A DNA stretch of 64,000 bases, taken from Apostichopus japonicus. Lineage: Eukaryota > Echinodermata > Holothuroidea > Aspidochirotida > Stichopodidae. The stretch lies in NCBI RefSeq assembly GCF_037975245.1, contig NC_092566.1, positions 7,482,001-7,546,000 of the forward strand, in the 5' to 3' direction. The translations under genes were made by a program, and so were the position numbers. The notes beneath the pieces were generated by a model. That model was not told the origin of the DNA and did not search any database. It worked only from the letters and a program-made list of their open reading frames with translations. This document shows, one piece after another, positions 61,151-64,000 of the stretch (position 1 is its first letter; each line of letters opens with the position of its first letter).

Positions 61151-61290
61151 TGTTGTGAAATTTGTTGTGGAAAGGTAAAAGAGGTTGGCCTTGAGTATAG
61201 CGCGCAGGCACGTAGTTGGTCAAAAACATAAATATTCAAATTGAGGGCGCTCAGTACTTTTACTTCAAATGAATTATACTGACAGAAGGT
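61151..61290 (-). promoter_or_regulatory. Probable promoter region of the 61 kb gene
   Basis: It contains CpG-rich pieces CTACGTGCCTGCGCGC and TGAGCGCCC, and an AT-rich TTGAATATTTATG that might serve as a weak TATA. Assigned from its position upstream of the ATG-free leader. Confidence 0.25.
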
Positions 61291-61716
61291 GATTTGGTGT
61301 AAGCAGGGTGGGCATCATAGAAGTATATGTCACTTCCGTTTTGGGAACAAAGTGTTGAGGGCCAACTGTGAACTTTTGTACAGAAACCGGGATGGGATCG
61401 TCTAAAATATTACAGTGGTAGCGAAAGTAAAAAAAATACAACATGCGCGTTGTCCGCACGCTATGTTGTCTATTTTATCACAGGAAAAGCATTTATGAAA
61501 ATTCACAGTAGTACGGTACATATTTCATGTTTTGAAAACATTGTTGGTGAACGTGGAATGTTATTTATTTTTCCTCAGATGAAGCATTGTTCCTTCTTGT
61601 GCCTTCGTAATCTTATTTAAATAATCTCTTGCATACGCCAATGCTATTTACCTCAGGAAGAAGTCAAAAGCTGATATCTTGTCAGCTATAACATCACGTT
61701 AATTTGCAGGTAAAGC
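61291..61716. other. Intergenic, nothing seen
   Basis: AT-rich DNA between the probable promoter and the tail of the LINE. No feature supported. Confidence 0.4.
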
Positions 61717-62945
61717 TATAATAATAATAATAATAATAGGAATTTACAAAGCGCAAAATGCAAATGCAAATGACTTTAACGAAATATCCCGTGGAACGCC
61801 GGTGAGAAAAGTCTGGCTGGAAGACCTGAGCGTCCTGGACGGTGTGTAAGGGTGAATAAGTTCTGACAGACACACTGGAGAGTGTCCGACGTGTATAGCA
61901 TTAAATGTCATCAGAAGAATGTTTAAAGAGATGCGCATCTTAACAGGAAGCCAATGTAAATCTTTTAAAATAGGTACTATGTGATGAGAACGAGGGACAC
62001 GAGAGATGACACGAGCAGCAGTGTTTTAAACCCGTTGGAGCTTGGAGATGTCTTTGTATGGAAGGCCGTAGAGGTGCTAGTTACAGGTGCCTAGTTACAG
62101 GTGCCTAGTCTAGTATTGATAAAAGCATAAACTAACCTACCGGTGGTGTCAGTGTCGAGAAGACGTCGGATTCTGCTGATCTTTCTAAGAGAGAGCTGTA
62201 TAAGCATTTTTACAAACTTGATCTACATGGCTACTCATGATTCAGAGAAGGATCCATAACGATACCTAGATTTCTCGCTTTTTGTGATGTCATGATAAGA
62301 GATTGTCCAATCCTGAATGCAGGCGGAGGGAGAGGTTTAGTGCAATGGGATCGGAAATGTAATATTTCAGTTTTAGAGTCATTTAAGACAAGTTTGTTTG
62401 ATAGGCACCATGATTTTATATCCATGATGCATGCTTCAAATTTCGAGATGGCAGACGCACGATCAGCTGGTTCGAAGGTAACATAAAGTTGTGTACCATC
62501 AGCGTAAACAGCACTAGAGACACCATGCTAAGCTATCAGGTCATGGCGGAGCATTAAATAAAATGAAAACAAGAGGTCCAGCCATAGAACCTTGAGGAAC
62601 ACCACTGGAAAGCTTGTGAGATTCAGATTTAACATTATTAATCTAAACAGATTGGTTCCGATTTCTCAGAAAGGATGATCTCCAGTTCAGAGCGGTGCCA
62701 CAGATACCAGATATGCCAGAGAATATACGAAAGCAAAGGTGCCATCGTCATATATTGTAGCAAATGCCGTAAGGAAAACTTCCTTACGATGATCAAGTGT
62801 ACATAAAATATCGTTTTGAACCTTCAAAAGGGCAATCTCGGTGCTGTGGTAAGGACGATATGCAGACTGCATTTTTGCTTAGAGATTATTGTCACAAAGA
62901 AATGTCTGAAGTCTTGGGAAACGGCAGCTATATCATCTGTTAAGT
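61717..62945 (-). pseudogene. Dead L2/CR1-type non-LTR retrotransposon, reverse-transcriptase part
   Basis: On the minus strand, from high to low coordinates, broken frames match the order of LINE reverse transcriptase: LQTFLCDNNL-stop-AKMQSAYRPYHSTEIALLKV, then a region with a lost reading frame, SSGVPQGSMAGPLVFILF, YADGTQLYV at 62489-62508, SWCLSNKLVLNDSKTEILHF, a KARNLGIVMD block, DLHWLPVKMRISLNILL, and SRTLRSSSQTFLTGVPRD. The catalytic YADD reads YADG, and several frameshifts and stops occur, so it cannot make an enzyme. It ends in a TTA-type microsatellite (61717-61739), as L2/CR1 elements do. A 14-bp tandem duplication (CTAGTTACAGGTGC) lies inside at about 62078-62105. The 5' endonuclease part is absent. 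Confidence 0.9.
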
Positions 62946-63243
62946 ATTTACAGAGCTATCCACCACTTGGTTGCGATCGCAGTACAGCCATTTCCTTTCT
63001 GATGAGGGAAACCGATCAGAAAGCACACTACCTTGCATGTTATCACCAGGGATCATCTCATCAATTTCATTCTTAACGATGCAGGATTTTTTAAATGTAT
63101 ATCACATAAGTAATGAGCTGCAGATTGAACTTACTGGGAAACAGATAAACAAACTTCGAGCTAGAATATGTTACGTATCGATTGTGTCAGGAAATGTCCA
63201 GAAGCCTTTCGGCTCATAAAAGAAAACTAATGAAGTAGGTAAC
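62946..63243. other. Flank of the LINE, unassigned
   Basis: It may include more of the LINE, but I cannot match the translation to the expected upstream blocks. No exon supported. Confidence 0.35.
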
Positions 63244-63668
63244 CAGGTGCGTATCCAGGGGGGCGTTGGGGGCGCGCGCCCCCGGGTAAGGAAAAGAGGA
63301 GAGAAAAAAAAGAGAAGAAAAAAGGGAAAGGAGGGGGAAAAAAGAAAAGGAGGAGAGGAAGGAAGGGAAAAGAAAAAGAAAAAAAGAGAGAAAAAGAAGA
63401 AAAGGAGGGAGTAGAAGATAGCCAAGACCTCGGGAAGAGAAAGAGGACCGCCCCCTCCCCCGAGCAAATTTTCTTTACGACATCGCTAGTAATTTCAAAA
63501 TAGACAATGCTTAGATGCAACTTACAAGGCCTGGTAAGTGTCATCTGGGAGGCATTTTCGGCCAAAATTTTTCTTGTACGCTTCGCGCCAACCCATGGTG
63601 GCGCTTCGCTTAAATAGTTTGCCTACAGGCTTCGCCCCTCCCTTGGCAATTACTCGCTACACGCCTGT
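63244..63668. mobile_element. Decayed non-autonomous DNA-transposon-like element
   Basis: The left end reads CAGGTGCGTATCCAGGGGGG. The right end, read on the minus strand, is CAGGCGTGTAGCGAGT. They agree at 11 of the first 15 bases, like imperfect terminal inverted repeats. CAGG-GCGTA-CCAGG ends occur in several hAT-type families, but I find no matching 8-base target duplication, so class and limits are uncertain. Inside are a perfect 16-base palindrome at 63268-63283 (GGGGGCGCGCGCCCCC), a long homopurine tract, and CGCTTCGC-rich right-hand sequence. Open frames across the purine tract are low-complexity by-products. Confidence 0.45.
63288..63411 (+). repeat. 124-base uninterrupted homopurine tract
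   Basis: Every base is A or G on the plus strand from 63288 to 63411, then a single T and more purines to 63419. Such tracts can form triplex (H-DNA) when supercoiled. Confidence 0.95.
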
Positions 63669-64000
63669 TCGAATTTGTAAAGCAAAGAGCGATATAACAT
63701 CATATTAGTGAGCATTGAAATGCATGTTCCACGATGAACAGCCTCAAAAAACTGTCTATGTGTGTATTCAAGGCGTAGGAGCCCAATTGGATTTGGGGCT
63801 GTAACGACTTCAAGGCCCGAAAAAGAGCCGAAATTTTTCGCGCGCAAGGCGCGCGTTCAACATATCGATGCCAATATCATATAAGCAAGCATCGGTCATT
63901 ACATTGCATGGCATCGTGTACCTTACGGTCCGTGAAAGTTGCACAGTATACCGCCGGATGCTAATGTAAACAACCAAATGTCTTATGTAGATGGAGAAAA
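63669..64000. other. Window end; GC hairpin at 63839-63855
   Basis: CGCGCGC-AAG-GCGCGCG at 63839-63855 forms a 7-bp hairpin in a CGAAATTTTTCGCGCG context that looks repeat-derived. No exon supported. Confidence 0.4.

Noticed and set aside
63171-63565. Two serine/phenylalanine/proline-rich minus-strand frames
   Set aside because: They translate the homopurine tract and GC palindrome of a repeat and are low-complexity by-products.

Overview
The window reads as animal (metazoan) nuclear DNA. It is AT-rich, has no long open reading frame, no operon-like gene packing, no rRNA and no intact tRNA. It is full of microsatellites, minisatellites, short interspersed repeats and decayed transposons. A non-LTR retrotransposon related to the L2/CR1 group, tRNA-headed SINEs and a PLE-type hammerhead-like motif would fit a marine invertebrate, possibly an echinoderm or another basal deuterostome. 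That placement is inference from repeat style only.

No complete protein-coding gene can be read. The best gene evidence is two short coding exons on the minus strand, each ending in a near-consensus splice donor. One, at 60977-60997, has a strong start context and an ATG-free leader of about 230 bases. The other is at 2800-2853. Weaker internal-exon candidates lie on the same strand at 10315-10381 and 16580-16678. If the 61 kb start is real, much of the window is probably intron of one or two minus-strand genes with very long introns. None of these exons was recognised as a known family.

Layout: 1-6 kb has the 2.8 kb exon and a CpG-containing stretch upstream of it. 6.16-7.04 kb is a 48-bp minisatellite. 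7-14 kb is unique-looking AT-rich DNA with a (CA)n-bearing dispersed repeat at 10.7 and 12.8 kb. 14.2-14.9 kb is a very regular 40-bp minisatellite. 16-25 kb is mostly featureless with G-rich patches. 25.2-26.4 kb is a nest of repeats including a tRNA-headed SINE. 28.0-28.15 kb is a GC-rich island that looks like a conserved regulatory element. 28.5 and 41.5 kb carry two copies of another SINE. 35.8 kb has a 20-bp minisatellite. 39.2 and 45.1 kb carry two copies of a repeat with a G-rich internal minisatellite. 53 kb has a LINE 3' end. 55.2 kb has a hammerhead-like motif. 61.7-62.9 kb is a dead reverse-transcriptase element, followed at 63.2-63.7 kb by a decayed DNA-transposon-like element with a 124-base homopurine tract.

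The most pervasive feature is a roughly 100-220 bp dispersed repeat with about 15-18 copies or fragments, whose 3' end carries GAGACAGGTAAGCGAGG, a near-perfect 5' splice site. Almost every copy is on the plus strand, antisense to the inferred genes.
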